In this document: positions 1 to 9,108 of the stretch, piece after piece | Layout of the letters: every line of letters begins with the position of its first letter | Position numbering within the stretch: position 1 is the first letter of the stretch | Position numbers and translations under genes: made by a program | Origin: Ophiostoma sp. CBS 140.51 | Taxonomy: Eukaryota; Ascomycota; Sordariomycetes; Ophiostomatales; Ophiostomataceae | Length of the DNA: 30,827 nucleotides | Direction: 5' to 3' | Assembly: GCA_029298735.1 (NCBI GenBank) | Contig: JANSLP010000367.1 | Span: forward strand, 1 to 30,827 | Notes under the pieces: generated by a model | The model's input: only the letters and a program-made list of their open reading frames with translations | What the model was told of the DNA's origin: nothing | Database searches by the model: none

Positions 1-63
1 CCAAACAAGCATCACTACTCACACGCCACATTACACTCAAACATCCAACACATCTCACTCACC

Positions 64-88
64 ATGAAGGAAGCTATTGTTGCCAAGG
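64..88 (+). pseudogene. Orphan first exon of a probable decayed oxidoreductase gene
   Basis: A CA-rich leader (1-63) like those of expressed fungal genes ends in an ATG in good context (CACCATGA). It reads MKEAIVAK(G) and runs straight into a consensus donor, GTACGT, at about 89. A short first exon with this reading resembles the N terminus of fungal zinc-type alcohol dehydrogenase/quinone oxidoreductase-like proteins, from memory of such starts. I could not find a following exon: downstream frames to about 900 are broken by stops and have no Rossmann glycine motif or zinc ligands. It may be a gene remnant or a chance leader-like stretch. A real gene with an unusually long first intron is also possible but unlikely. 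Confidence is low. Confidence 0.25.
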
Positions 89-966
89 GTACGTCTCTCG
101 TCTGACTCTTTTGGCATTCATATCATCTATGACCCAAGTCTCACGAAAAGACGATGCCCTCACCATACTACATCATAAAGTCTCCATATTGACGATGTTT
201 ATGGCCGGCTCGACCGGCAAACTCGAGCCGTCGATATTGCTTTGTGAGTGATATTCTGCATTGGACAATATGATATGCATCAAGGAACGTTCTAGCTCAA
301 TCTTCTCCCCCGCGCGTCATCCCCATCACCATCTCCGCCTCGCTTAAAGTCTACGATCCAGGTACGATCAAATAAGCTTCTTCTGTCTCCTGGGCGAAGA
401 CAATATTACCCGAGTCGATATGACCCCCCGCCTTCGTCTAGACCTTCTCCTCCTTTTGCGTCCATCTCAACTTCGACAATGCAAATACCCGTTGTTAAGT
501 CCGGCATCCATATTGCATGCAGTGGGATCAGTATGGGAGAAGTGGTGAGAGGATGCAGAACGCGGATCGGCTTTGTCTTCTCATATTCACTAATGTTATT
601 CTTCTCTTCCCTCGCTTCTTCTGTTGATTGCAATTCATCTACTGTAGATGCACCTTACTATTCTTAGTCTCAGCGTAGAGTGCACCTTACTCGGGAGGTA
701 TTTTTGGGTTGATGTTTATCGTGTCCTCGGAAGCTGAAGCGGGAAAAAGAAGAATGGGAAGAAGAGAAAAGAAGGTTGATCACTTCTCTTTCCCCGAGGA
801 GTACCGACCGCAAACCTTCATATATGAATCGATCGTAGCCCGGTGTCCTGTTGGTCTCCAACGCCAAGATCCAAACTGGGTATTCGACAAGTGCAGTCGA
901 CATCTTCTACACTGGCCCGATCTACGTTGACTACTATTGTGACTCTACAGCCTACGTCTCTACAGC
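89..966. other. Intergenic stretch; promoter of the secreted-protein gene at its right end
   Basis: No ORF in this 880 bp looks coding in either strand. The right part (about 640-966) must contain the promoter of the gene at 967. A weak AT-rich candidate, CATATATGAA, lies near 818-827, but no clear TATA box is evident. The left part may be decayed sequence linked to the orphan exon at 64. Confidence 0.4.
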
Positions 967-2592
967 ATGGCCTCTCTTAAAGCCTTGAGCCTCCTGGCCT
1001 TGGCCGTCGGCAGCATTGCCAGTCCCCTTGCCGTCGTTCCTCGCGACGACATTGACGACACGACGACAACTGACACGGCCGTTGTGACTGTGACGGCGAC
1101 GGCGACTGTCACTGCCACGGCCACTGCTGTCGTTACCCCACCGTCTGTCCCCTCAGTTGACGTCGTTACTGTGACGAGCACCATTGTCCGCACCCGCTGG
1201 ACAGCCACGGCTGTCGTCGAAGCGACGCTCAACTGCACGGCGTACGTGTACGCCAGTGCTGCAGCCACAGCGCCCGCTGCACCGCCCGTGGTCGTGACGA
1301 CCAGCAAGGCACCTGCCCCGCCTGCTCCTCCTGTGTTGCCCTCGGCTGGCGGCAGCAAGCGCCAAGTTGCGGCTGATCCGTCAACACCGCCAGCCGTGGC
1401 ACCGACTCCTGTTGCTCCCACCGCACCCGCCGTCCGCACGCGCACACGCACCGTCTACGCCGTCTCGACCCTGACAGAAGCTACACCGTACCTGCGCACC
1501 CGCTACGGCTGCAGCACAACATTGGCGTACGCCTTTACTGTGGACACGACCACCACCGTGGCGATCCCGACGACCGTGTACGCGTCGACGGCGACGGCCA
1601 CGGCACAGATTACGTGCCCTGGTGTTGGCGGTTTCCCGTACAATGCCGGTGGCGGTGGTGCTGGCGGCTTTGGTGGAGGTTTCGGAGGTGGATTCGGTGG
1701 TGGCTTCGGTGGTGGTGGCTTTGGTGGTGGTGGCTTCGGCGGTGGTGGCTTTGGTGAAGGTGCTGGTGGTGCCGGTGGCCTGGCTGGCGGTCGTGGAGGT
1801 GCTCCTGGTGCTGGAGGCGCTGCTCCTGTCCCTGCTTCCGCCCCGACAGCCGCTCCCGCACCGGCACCGGCCGCTCCTCACCAGGATGCCATCAGCCTGG
1901 TTGAGGCGGCCCAAACGCTGCCCGCTCCCCAGACCGTGCTTGTGCCCGCCGACAACTCGTCGTCTGTGGCAGCCCCTGCCCCGACGCCAGCCCCTGCTGC
2001 TCCCACGACCATCACCACCACCGTTCACCTCACCAACACGGCCTACTCCGCCGAGGTCGTCAACAAGACGGATGCTTTGACGGTCACCGCCTATGCGTGC
2101 AGCCAGCTGCCGTTTGACGTGACGGCCACACGTGCCGTCACTGTGACCAAGTGGGCGTCGACAACGACCGTCACGAGTATTGTCAGCTGTGCCCAGCGGG
2201 CCGTGCCGGCAGGTCCTCCGGGAGCGCGGCCGACGGCGAGCACAATTGCTGGTCCGGCAGGTGCCCTGTACGAACGGCAGACAGACGCTGGCCCGGCGCC
2301 GGCCCCAACGTCGGCGACAGCGACAGTGACAGCAACAGCTACCGCAACGGCAGCCCCCGTCCCTCCCGTCGTGACACCCACGACCTATCACCGCACGACA
2401 ACCATTGTGTCGACAGCCACCATCATTCCTACGGGCGCGTCTACCCATGTGGTGTACAATTGTGCTCCGGTGAGCGTGACGACGGTTGTGCCGGTGGCAC
2501 CGACTCCCGCACCTGCACCTGCACCAGCTCCAACTCCAGCTCCGGCTCCAGCTCCAGCTCCGGCTCCGGCTCCGGCGCCAGAGTCGTCTTAA
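967..2592 (+). CDS. Secreted Ala/Thr/Pro/Gly-rich low-complexity protein, probably cell-wall or matrix associated
   Basis: An uninterrupted 541-codon frame. Residues 1-19 form a typical signal peptide (MASLKALSLLALAVGSIAS). The mature part alternates Thr/Val/Ala-rich blocks (TVTATAT runs) that carry few, spaced cysteines (near residues 90, 182 and 217, and three more in the C-terminal half), Pro/Ala linkers, and a glycine-rich block at about 218-285 built of GGFGG units. It ends in a (PA)n tail at about 515-538. Two possible basic processing sites are Lys131-Arg132 and an Arg-Gln site before TDAGPAP. The Thr/Ser/Pro richness predicts heavy O-glycosylation, and a few NxT/S sites are present. 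There is no GPI signal, catalytic motif or recognised domain, so no function is assigned. The repeated Thr-rich Cys-containing modules look like internal duplications. AATAAA at 2725-2730 is a plausible poly(A) signal. Confidence 0.8.
   Translation: MASLKALSLLALAVGSIASPLAVVPRDDIDDTTTTDTAVVTVTATATVTATATAVVTPPSVPSVDVVTVTSTIVRTRWTATAVVEATLNCTAYVYASAAATAPAAPPVVVTTSKAPAPPAPPVLPSAGGSKRQVAADPSTPPAVAPTPVAPTAPAVRTRTRTVYAVSTLTEATPYLRTRYGCSTTLAYAFTVDTTTTVAIPTTVYASTATATAQITCPGVGGFPYNAGGGGAGGFGGGFGGGFGGGFGGGGFGGGGFGGGGFGEGAGGAGGLAGGRGGAPGAGGAAPVPASAPTAAPAPAPAAPHQDAISLVEAAQTLPAPQTVLVPADNSSSVAAPAPTPAPAAPTTITTTVHLTNTAYSAEVVNKTDALTVTAYACSQLPFDVTATRAVTVTKWASTTTVTSIVSCAQRAVPAGPPGARPTASTIAGPAGALYERQTDAGPAPAPTSATATVTATATATAAPVPPVVTPTTYHRTTTIVSTATIIPTGASTHVVYNCAPVSVTTVVPVAPTPAPAPAPAPTPAPAPAPAPAPAPAPESS
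1620..1825 (+). repeat. Glycine-rich GGFGG coding repeat
   Basis: Short tandem units of the type GGTGG(T/A/C)GG(C/T)TT encode repeated GGFGG/GGGGFGG within the secreted protein. Such tracts vary in length between strains by slippage, and they resemble glycine loops of structural extracellular proteins. Function is not known. Confidence 0.7.
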
Positions 2593-2724
2593 GTGATGAT
2601 GGTCATCGTAGGTAAGGTGGAGGATGATGTCGTGGTGTGCTAGTCTGTGTCCGTATTTCCTTTTTGAGAGGATGTGTTGCTAGCTCAGGTAGTTGCTGTG
2701 TGTAGGAGTTGTGAGAAACAATCA

Positions 2725-2730
2725 AATAAA
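2725..2730 (+). terminator. Candidate poly(A) signal of the secreted-protein gene
   Basis: A perfect AATAAA lies 133 bp after the stop codon at 2592, a normal distance for a fungal 3' UTR. Confidence 0.4.
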
Positions 2731-5099
2731 GTTTAAGATATGACCCAACCTCGGGAGAAAGAAATGGCCGACAGCCTTCCTTTTCGAAAAAACTGTGGCC
2801 ATACTGAACAGTAAAGACCGAGCCGTACTGATAGCGGCCGATAGCTTAAACCCTGGCTCTCGAAAATACTTGCTGGTTGAAAAAGGCGGGTTGAGGGGAT
2901 GACAACAAAGAGCGAATTTTTGGTCGAAGGATTTTCGAAATTTGTCATTCAAAGACTTTTTCCTCTTGTTTTCTCCGTGGCTGATCACTGCAACGTGGAC
3001 GAGGCCAGGGACCAGCCAGCCTTGAAAGAAGAAATGGGGACACAAGAAGAAAGTGCCTGTGGCTCCCTGTTTCGCCTGTGGTCCCTGTCAGTTAGGCGCG
3101 GTTCAGTGGTTAGTAAGACAGTTCGTTGACGTCTTGTTTTGCTGGTGCTTGAGTGGTGATCTATTTTTATCGACCAGCATACCCTCCATTTTCTGTGACA
3201 CTGGGGCTTGGGAGAGGCCCCACTCGGACAAACTTTACAATGGTCTGACAGGCAGTAGCAAAGACCACACAAAGGCTGGTGAAGGCTTGTAGGGCTGCGC
3301 TGAGGGAAAGAGGGAAGAAGGAAATTAAGCTTTTTGCTCCAGGCGAGCCTTTCCTTTCTGTCTCTCTCTGTCGTCTGTGATCTTCCCTTCTCTCATCTCT
3401 CGTCTCATGTCTTCCCCGTCTTTTCCCAGGCGCTTACCACCTCTTCTGCGGCTGTGTCCCAGGAATAGCACCGTTTATCTGGGTGCCTGAAATGCATGGC
3501 CTCATTCTGTCATTCTTTCGGAGCTGCTTGACTTGTTTTGACTCCATTTGTCAATTCGTGTTTATTTGTGTGTATTCACGTCTTTTGCCTTGTTTCTCAT
3601 TCAGCCTTGTGTTTCTCAATCTCTGTTGCCTTCGCGCTTGTCGTCACTTGTCGTCACCACTTGTGAGACGATGCACTCCAACTTTTGTTGATTCAGCCCC
3701 TCCGGAGTGTGGCAGATTGACCACACAAAACAGTACATCCGGAAATGGTGCGGTGTAATTTGACTGCTATTCCGTTTGCGTGGCTGGTTCAACCAAAAAT
3801 AAGAAAATTAAAAGAACGGCAATGATTGACATCGCCAGAACGGCCACAGGACGGCCAAACGACGACCTTACGACAAGACGGCACATCGTGACAAAGCAGT
3901 AGTTCTGACAAGGGCCAATGAAGTGACGTTGGTCTGAAGGAAGATATGCTGGTCGACCGTAAGAAAGGTAAAAAAGGCTCTGGAAAGAGAACACACAAAT
4001 AGAAATGCCGGAGCCAAATATCTCGCTCCGAAATTCCAGCTTATTTTGGTCCTTCATTTTGCACAGCTGGCACAGACCATTGATGAAAAGTCAAGCTTTC
4101 CCTGACAAAATAAACGCGTGAAGTGACCCGTGCTTGTCAGACGATAGCGATTGATAGAGATGGGATGCATCTACTCGGCTCGATTGACGCCGGCGTTGCG
4201 GTAGGAGCGTGGCATTCTGTGGCAGTTGCAAAATGGAGAAAGTCGTCCACGGCCCGACGAGACGACCCAAAAGAAGAAAAAGACAAGCCAAGACCAAAAA
4301 GACAAGCACGAGGTGAGATGTGAGATGCAGATCGATGTCAGCGTAGACCAGAGTCCACGGTAGATTCGAGCATGGGCAGAACAAGAGAGAGACAGAGACT
4401 GACGGAGTCTTCGCGAGTAACTTTTCAACACCGTCCTGCCGTGTGGCTAGCCCCCAAGGAGGAAAAGACCTGCCTGTTTGGCCCCTGGACTGTGGCTTTG
4501 GGAACGTGCGTTTTCTCTTCCCCGGCGGGTTAAAGTGCAAGTTGGGTGGGCCTGGGTGCTGCTAAATTGGGCTTATTCGTCTGCCTGGCGACTTCGCGAC
4601 CAAACGACAAGGGGGAGCCACTGTGCCACTCGACCCAACACCGCCGATCTTTCTTTTTTCTTTTCTTTTGACAAATGGAGACCCTGGCGTGTAAGCCATG
4701 TCCACCATGTCCATTCACTTCCAGACGGTCAACAGTTTCGACCTCGTCGGAAAACGACCAATGAGATGTTTTGTTTGCAACGAACATGGTCCATACGTCG
4801 TATGTCGACATTTTGGTGTAGATGCTCCTTGTAAGAGAGATATTGTTCTGGCACGGCTTTGCATATCTTGACAAGTCCATGTCTCTTCCCGTGTTTCCGA
4901 AAGAAAGATATAAACCTCTGTTCATATCCACGATTGTTGTTGATTTTTTTCTTCTTTTCGACATCATTACTCAACAAAATCAACAAACACTCACATCTTC
5001 ACCTCTCCTCATCCATTAAGAACTCTTCTCCCCCTTCTCCCTTTCCCCTTTTCCTTCCCTTATCTTTTCTATCTCCTCATCATCTCCCTCACCATCAAA
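2731..5099. other. Long intergenic region without a convincing gene
   Basis: About 2.4 kb in which frames on both strands are short and lack domains or sensible splice-linked exons. It contains pyrimidine-rich tracts (about 3350-3425 and 4925-5099). A small tandem duplication of a CTTGTCGTCAC-like unit lies at about 3638-3660. Single ACTCCG-type hexamers occur at 3703-3708 and 4403-4408, about what chance predicts. The right end is the promoter and leader of the RTA1-type gene. An unannotated non-coding transcript cannot be excluded. Confidence 0.5.
4907..4915 (+). promoter_or_regulatory. TATA box and pyrimidine-rich leader of the RTA1-type gene
   Basis: GATATAAAC at 4907-4915 is followed from about 4930 by a strongly C/T-rich stretch running up to the ATG at 5100. 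This is a standard arrangement for a well-expressed fungal gene. The spacing implies a leader of about 150 nt. Confidence 0.5.
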
Positions 5100-6284
5100 A
5101 TGCCTTCCTCTTTAGCTCCTTCGTCGACGATTGCTTCGTCCTCTCCCTCCTCTACATCTTCCTCTGCCGATGCGTCTTGCACAACTGCCGTCCCCGGCAA
5201 GTATGGCTACGTTCCCGCCGACGCTTGCAACTCTCTCTACAACTTCAACCCTGCTTTCGCGCCCGCCGTCGCCACCGCCGTCCTTTTTGGTCTCCTGACG
5301 CTCACCCACATTGTCCAGGCCGTCTTGTACAAGAAGCGCTATGCCTGGGTTATCATCATGGCTGGCATCTGGGAGACGGTTGCCTTTGTGCTGCACGCAC
5401 TCGGCGCTCACGACCAGCAGAACTCGGGCTACGCCACCGCCTACACCATTCTGTTCCTGTTGGCTCCCCTCTGGATCAACGGCTTTGTCTACATGACGTT
5501 TGCCCGCACCGTTTATTGTTATGAGCCCAACCACACCGTCTGGAAGGTCAAGGCTGTCGGCATGAGCAAGTACTTTGTCTGGGCCGACGTCGCCACCTTT
5601 ATTGTCCAGGCCATTGGCGGCGTCATGGCCGTCCCCACTGCTTCGGCCAACGTCGTCAAGACTGGTATCGACATTTACATGGCCGGTCTCGGCTGCCAGG
5701 AGTTTTTCATTCTCATCTTCATTGGCCTCATGATTGTCTTCCACCGCGACTGTCTCCGCCTCGAGCGTGAGGGTGCCCTGGAGCGCCACCCCAGCATCCT
5801 CCGCGGCTGGCGCGGCATGCTCTACACTCTTTACGTCGTCCTCTTTTTGATTTCGTTCCGTCTCTTTTACCGCATCGCCGAGTTTGGCGGCGGCGTCAAG
5901 CCCTCCAACCCGGTGCCCTTCCACGAGGTCTACGGTTACCTGCTGGACGCCCTCCCCATGGGCGCCTGCCTGCTTTTCTTGGCCCTCATGCACCCCGGTC
6001 GTCTCCTCCGTGGGCCCTACTCCGACCTCCCCCACATCCCCCGCAAGGAGCGCAAGGCCGCCAAGCAGGCCGCCAAGCAGGCCAAGAAGGGCGAAAAGGC
6101 CCAGCGCAAGGTCGACAAGCAGCAGCTCGGCACCGGAAAGGGCCACATCGAGATGCAGCAGATACTGCCCAGCGGCGACAACAGCAGCGCCGAGTACAAC
6201 CCTGTCAGCAACACCGAGTACAACAACACTGCTTACAACCCGCATGGCAACACTGCCTACGACCCGCTCCGCTCTTACGCTTAA
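5100..6284 (+). CDS. RTA1-family seven-transmembrane protein
   Basis: A single-exon gene of 394 codons starting at the ATG in AAAATGCC. After a Ser/Thr-rich N terminus (1-25) come several hydrophobic helices with loops typical of the RTA1/lipid-translocating exporter-like family. These include a helix at about 55-75 (AVATAVLFGLLTLTHIVQAV), the conserved ...FRLFYRIAEF segment at about residue 255, and a final helix before a cytoplasmic tail. The family covers yeast Rta1/Rsb1-like plasma-membrane proteins tied to resistance to toxic lipids and sterol-targeting compounds; the transported substrate is uncertain. The tail is first lysine-rich (about 314-340) and then carries four tyrosine-centred units (EYNP, EYNN, AYNP, AYDP). 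Those units are unusual and could be a sorting or phosphorylation signal. Strong C-ending codon bias suggests high expression. Confidence 0.88.
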   Translation: MPSSLAPSSTIASSSPSSTSSSADASCTTAVPGKYGYVPADACNSLYNFNPAFAPAVATAVLFGLLTLTHIVQAVLYKKRYAWVIIMAGIWETVAFVLHALGAHDQQNSGYATAYTILFLLAPLWINGFVYMTFARTVYCYEPNHTVWKVKAVGMSKYFVWADVATFIVQAIGGVMAVPTASANVVKTGIDIYMAGLGCQEFFILIFIGLMIVFHRDCLRLEREGALERHPSILRGWRGMLYTLYVVLFLISFRLFYRIAEFGGGVKPSNPVPFHEVYGYLLDALPMGACLLFLALMHPGRLLRGPYSDLPHIPRKERKAAKQAAKQAKKGEKAQRKVDKQQLGTGKGHIEMQQILPSGDNSSAEYNPVSNTEYNNTAYNPHGNTAYDPLRSYA

Positions 6285-6704
6285 GCAACACAACAACATC
6301 AATAATGACAACAATGGTGGTGATGGTGATAGTGTTGGAAGTGGTGGAGTGGTGGAGATGTTTGGTGTTTGCATAGACAGCCCTACATATGTTTGATTTA
6401 TTTACATGGGGTTGGATGGCGTTTCTTTTCTTCTTTTAGACATTGGCTGGCGTTCATATTGATTTCATCTTTGTTGGCGTTCAGGACAATGGGCTTTCAT
6501 ATTTATACAATTCAATTAAATATACTTGAAACTTACTCTCACTCCACTTTGATTCGTTTAAATATGAGTCTAAAATTGATTGATTTGAACTTCCACATAG
6601 AGTGGTGATGATCTGTTCTAATAACACGCTCCTATCCATACTCCATGATAATGCTCAACAACAAGAAAGACAGGACTAACAATGGGCGCAAGTGGGCACA
6701 TAGC
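6285..6704. other. Convergent intergenic region (3' UTRs)
   Basis: The spacer between two genes that point at each other. It is AT-rich near 6500-6560 (AATTAAATATA), compatible with poly(A) sites of both. No other feature is seen. Confidence 0.45.
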
Positions 6705-7904
6705 CTAGTTGGCTGGAATGAGAACACCGCGGTAAATCATCTTGCCGTCCTCCAGCTTGCCAATCGCCTCCGAAATACCCGCCTCCGTCATCGGGAACGT
6801 CTCCGTAATGGGCTTCACACCCTGCAGAGCTGCAAACTGGAGCATCTCGCGGTGCACAGAGCGGTCGGCCACCAGCGAGCCCTGGATCGTGATGCCCATG
6901 GCAATGAGCGGCAGGTAGGGGATAACGAGGTCCGTGTGCGACACTGACAGCGGGTAAATCTGCGACCGCATGCTCATCATTGGCAGCAGCGAGTCCCACT
7001 TGGGCTGCACAGACGACGTCACCAAAAGACGGTCAATGGTCCAGCCCTCGCCGTCGTCGCCCAGCGTCTGGCCCTCGTTGGTCGCCACAAACTTGTGCGC
7101 ACCCAGCTGCAGCGCCTGCTCGCGCTTGGCGCTCGAACCGCTCAGCACAACAACGCGGCAGCCCATCTTGGCCGCAAACTGAATGGCCAGGTGGCCGAGA
7201 CCGCCGACGCCCAGCACACCGACAGTGACGCCAGGCTTCTCCAGGCCCTGGAGAGCAGCATAGACGGTAGCGCCGCCGCACTGCAGGGGGGCGGCAGCCT
7301 CGTCGCTCAAGTTGTCGGGCAGCTTGTGCAAAAAGGCCTCGCGCCAGACGGCGCCCGAGGCAAAGCTGCCCTGGTCAAAGTTGTGGTAGCCGTACAGGTT
7401 ACGGCCGGCACAGTAGGTCTCGTGGCCTGTCAGGCACTGCTGGCAGGCGCCGCAGGCATCGGTCTGGTAGCCCCAGCCGACACGGTCGCCCTTGGCCAAG
7501 TTCTTAACCTCGGGGCCGACGGCCTCGACGACACCGGAGCCCTCGTGGCCCAGGACCATGTCCTGCTCTTTCTGTCGAGGTGTTAGTGGGGATGGACTAA
7601 AAAATTAAGGAGATTTCCATAGGAGATAGGTGATTAGATATGGAAGTAGGAGGTAGACATACGTAGTGGAGATCTGTGCGTTGTTAGTAAAAAGTCCATA
7701 ATCCACTTGCATCAAAATTTCTCAAAGTTTGATATCAAATTTGTTGCAGACAAAAACAGCGGACAAATATCACTCACCAGTGCCGCACAGGCCAGACACC
7801 GTGACGCGCAGAAGCACCTGGTCGCCCTTGAGCTCGTCCGGCTTGGTCGTGGTGCTCTTCTTGACGCCCTCCTTGGAGCCCTTGAAAACGGTGAACGAAG
7901 GCAT
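6705..7904 (-). CDS. Zinc-dependent CAD-type alcohol dehydrogenase, three exons
   Basis: My gene model has exons at 7904-7778, 7673-7663 and 7571-6705, giving 334 aa. Each intron has GT...AG ends and the phases join cleanly. Residues in order: a GroES-like domain with catalytic zinc ligands Cys40 (GLCGTD), His55-Glu56 (GHEG) and Cys144 (LQCGG); a four-cysteine structural zinc lobe at Cys86, 89, 92 and 100; and the Rossmann motif GVGGLG at 167-172. The spacing matches the cinnamyl-alcohol-dehydrogenase/YahK branch of NAD(P)H-dependent enzymes, which mostly reduce aldehydes to alcohols in the cytosol. The middle exon is only 11 nt and completes the conserved TDLHY stretch; without it the frame breaks. 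The gene is divergent from the Zn2Cys6 regulator at 9109 and shares its promoter, which is packed with CGGAGT elements. The exact substrate cannot be read from the sequence. Confidence 0.88.
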
Positions 7905-8066
7905 GGTGATGTTTGTGGGGTGGATGTGTTTCTCAGTAAAGAAGAAAATAATTTAAAATATTAGAGATGTGTCTGAGAGTGTGATTGATTGTTGTTTGGA
8001 TGTTTGGATATTGATGTTGATGTCGATATCTAATTCTACTTCATCAAGAGGCAGGCTCGACGAGGT

Positions 8067-8074
8067 CTTTTATA
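8067..8074 (-). promoter_or_regulatory. TATA box of the alcohol dehydrogenase gene
   Basis: On the minus strand this reads TATAAAAG, about 163 bp before the ATG at 7904. It fixes the transcription direction and places the CGGAGT cluster (8391-8827) 320-760 bp upstream of it. Confidence 0.55.
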
Positions 8075-8390
8075 TCTATCTCGAGCTTGCAAGATCTCCC
8101 TTTCTTCTACATCGGGAAAATTAAAGCATAATGATGAAATCGATTATAGATCCAAAAAGACACCGAGAAACGGCCTCTGTGCCTCGGCGACCCATTTCTT
8201 GCAAAGCTTGAACGCGCATTGATGATTTTTTCTTTGATTTTTCTTCGACTTTTTCCATCTTGATCCATGTTGTTCTCGGAGTTGCGCCTGTTTCTGAGTC
8301 TGTGGCGCCCTACAAGTGGATCTCCGCTCTTGAAGCGCTGTAGATCAGTGGTCGATTTTGCTAGCTCGCCGCTGGTTGGAGCAAAAAGAA

Positions 8391-8827
8391 CGGAGTTTAG
8401 ACAGGATTACGAGCAAATTGGCTGGAACGACTCCGAATGTGATAAAAGTGGAACCCTCCGAAAGAGGATTCGGAAGACTCCGTATAGAGGGAAGGAGCCA
8501 GCTGGAGTTACTCCGTCAATAGATCCTTCAAAAGTGCCCAAGCTAAGACGGCACAGACCAACCAAGGGGACACCATCCAACAGCCTATTAAAATGGGTCT
8601 CGGAGATCTCCTTCGACAAGATGACCAAGCTTTTTGAGATGACCAATTTTTGGAAGACAAATCACCTGCCCGTCGGAGGAACTCCAGTCCGCTCGTACTC
8701 CGGAGTTGAAAACGCAGAGTTTCGATCGTTGGGAATAACTCCAACCCGTAAGGATTCTGCTGCAATACCACGCTTTGAGCTCTTTGCGGCATAACAAGGA
8801 TGGCAGAGCGTACCCGGAGACACTCCG
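8391..8827. promoter_or_regulatory. Cluster A of CGGAGT/ACTCCG elements
   Basis: Seven copies of the hexamer in either orientation start at 8391, 8430, 8477, 8510, 8697, 8701 and 8822; about 0.2 would be expected by chance in 437 bp. Composite sites include CGGAGACACTCCG (8815-8827, CGG-N7-CCG), TGGAGTTACTCCG (8503-8515, containing an 11-bp perfect palindrome), the palindrome ACTCCGGAGT (8697-8706), a one-mismatch CGGAGGAACTCCA (8674-8686), and CGGAAGACTCCG with a 6-nt spacer (8471-8482). Inverted CGG triplets with fixed spacing are typical targets of dimeric Zn2Cys6 proteins. One such protein is encoded 280 bp downstream. Confidence 0.7.
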
Positions 8828-9108
8828 AGCTTTCCTGAAGGAGCAGTCCGTCCGTTTGACAGGTACAAAGGCACGCTCACGGGAGTAAGAGACCATCACG
8901 TGATTGTAAACAACAGTGACTGATTGGTCATCCTTGTTTTGGAACAAGGCTTCACGTACCCCACCCGCCTGCAATTCACAGCGCGTGTGCCTGGCTTCTA
9001 ACCTTGAACTCAACCCAAGAGGCTGCCAGCGCAGCACGACGGCCAGAATCGCCGAGCGCCCAGCCCCCCTTTCATTTCGGGCCCTTCATTTCCTCTATAG
9101 ACGTGACC

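Larger units (their letters stand above)
7905..9108. promoter_or_regulatory. Divergent promoter between dehydrogenase and Zn2Cys6 regulator
   Basis: A 1.2 kb shared upstream region. It holds the dehydrogenase TATA box (8067-8074), the CGGAGT cluster (8391-8827), a perfect E-box palindrome ATCACGTGAT (8895-8904), a forkhead-like GTAAACAA (about 8906) and an inverted CCAAT box (ATTGG, 8923-8927). An open frame of about 175 codons crosses the cluster at 8267-8794 but has no recognisable domain, and the element density argues that this DNA is regulatory. Confidence 0.6.

Noticed and set aside
1381..2448. A 355-codon minus-strand frame antisense to the secreted-protein gene
   Set aside because: A shadow of a low-complexity GC-rich gene; the product is Arg/Cys/Gly noise without a domain.
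5112..6374. A 420-codon minus-strand frame antisense to the RTA1-type gene
   Set aside because: The sense frame encodes a clear membrane-protein family. The antisense product is charged low-complexity sequence caused by C-ending codons in the sense gene.
8267..8794. A 175-codon plus-strand frame across element cluster A
   Set aside because: No domain, odd composition, no leader or promoter of its own. Its length is explained by chance, and the region is better explained by regulatory elements.
9004..9108. N-terminal extension of the Zn2Cys6 factor to 9004
   Set aside because: The extension begins with TTG; the first ATG in frame is 9109, in good context.
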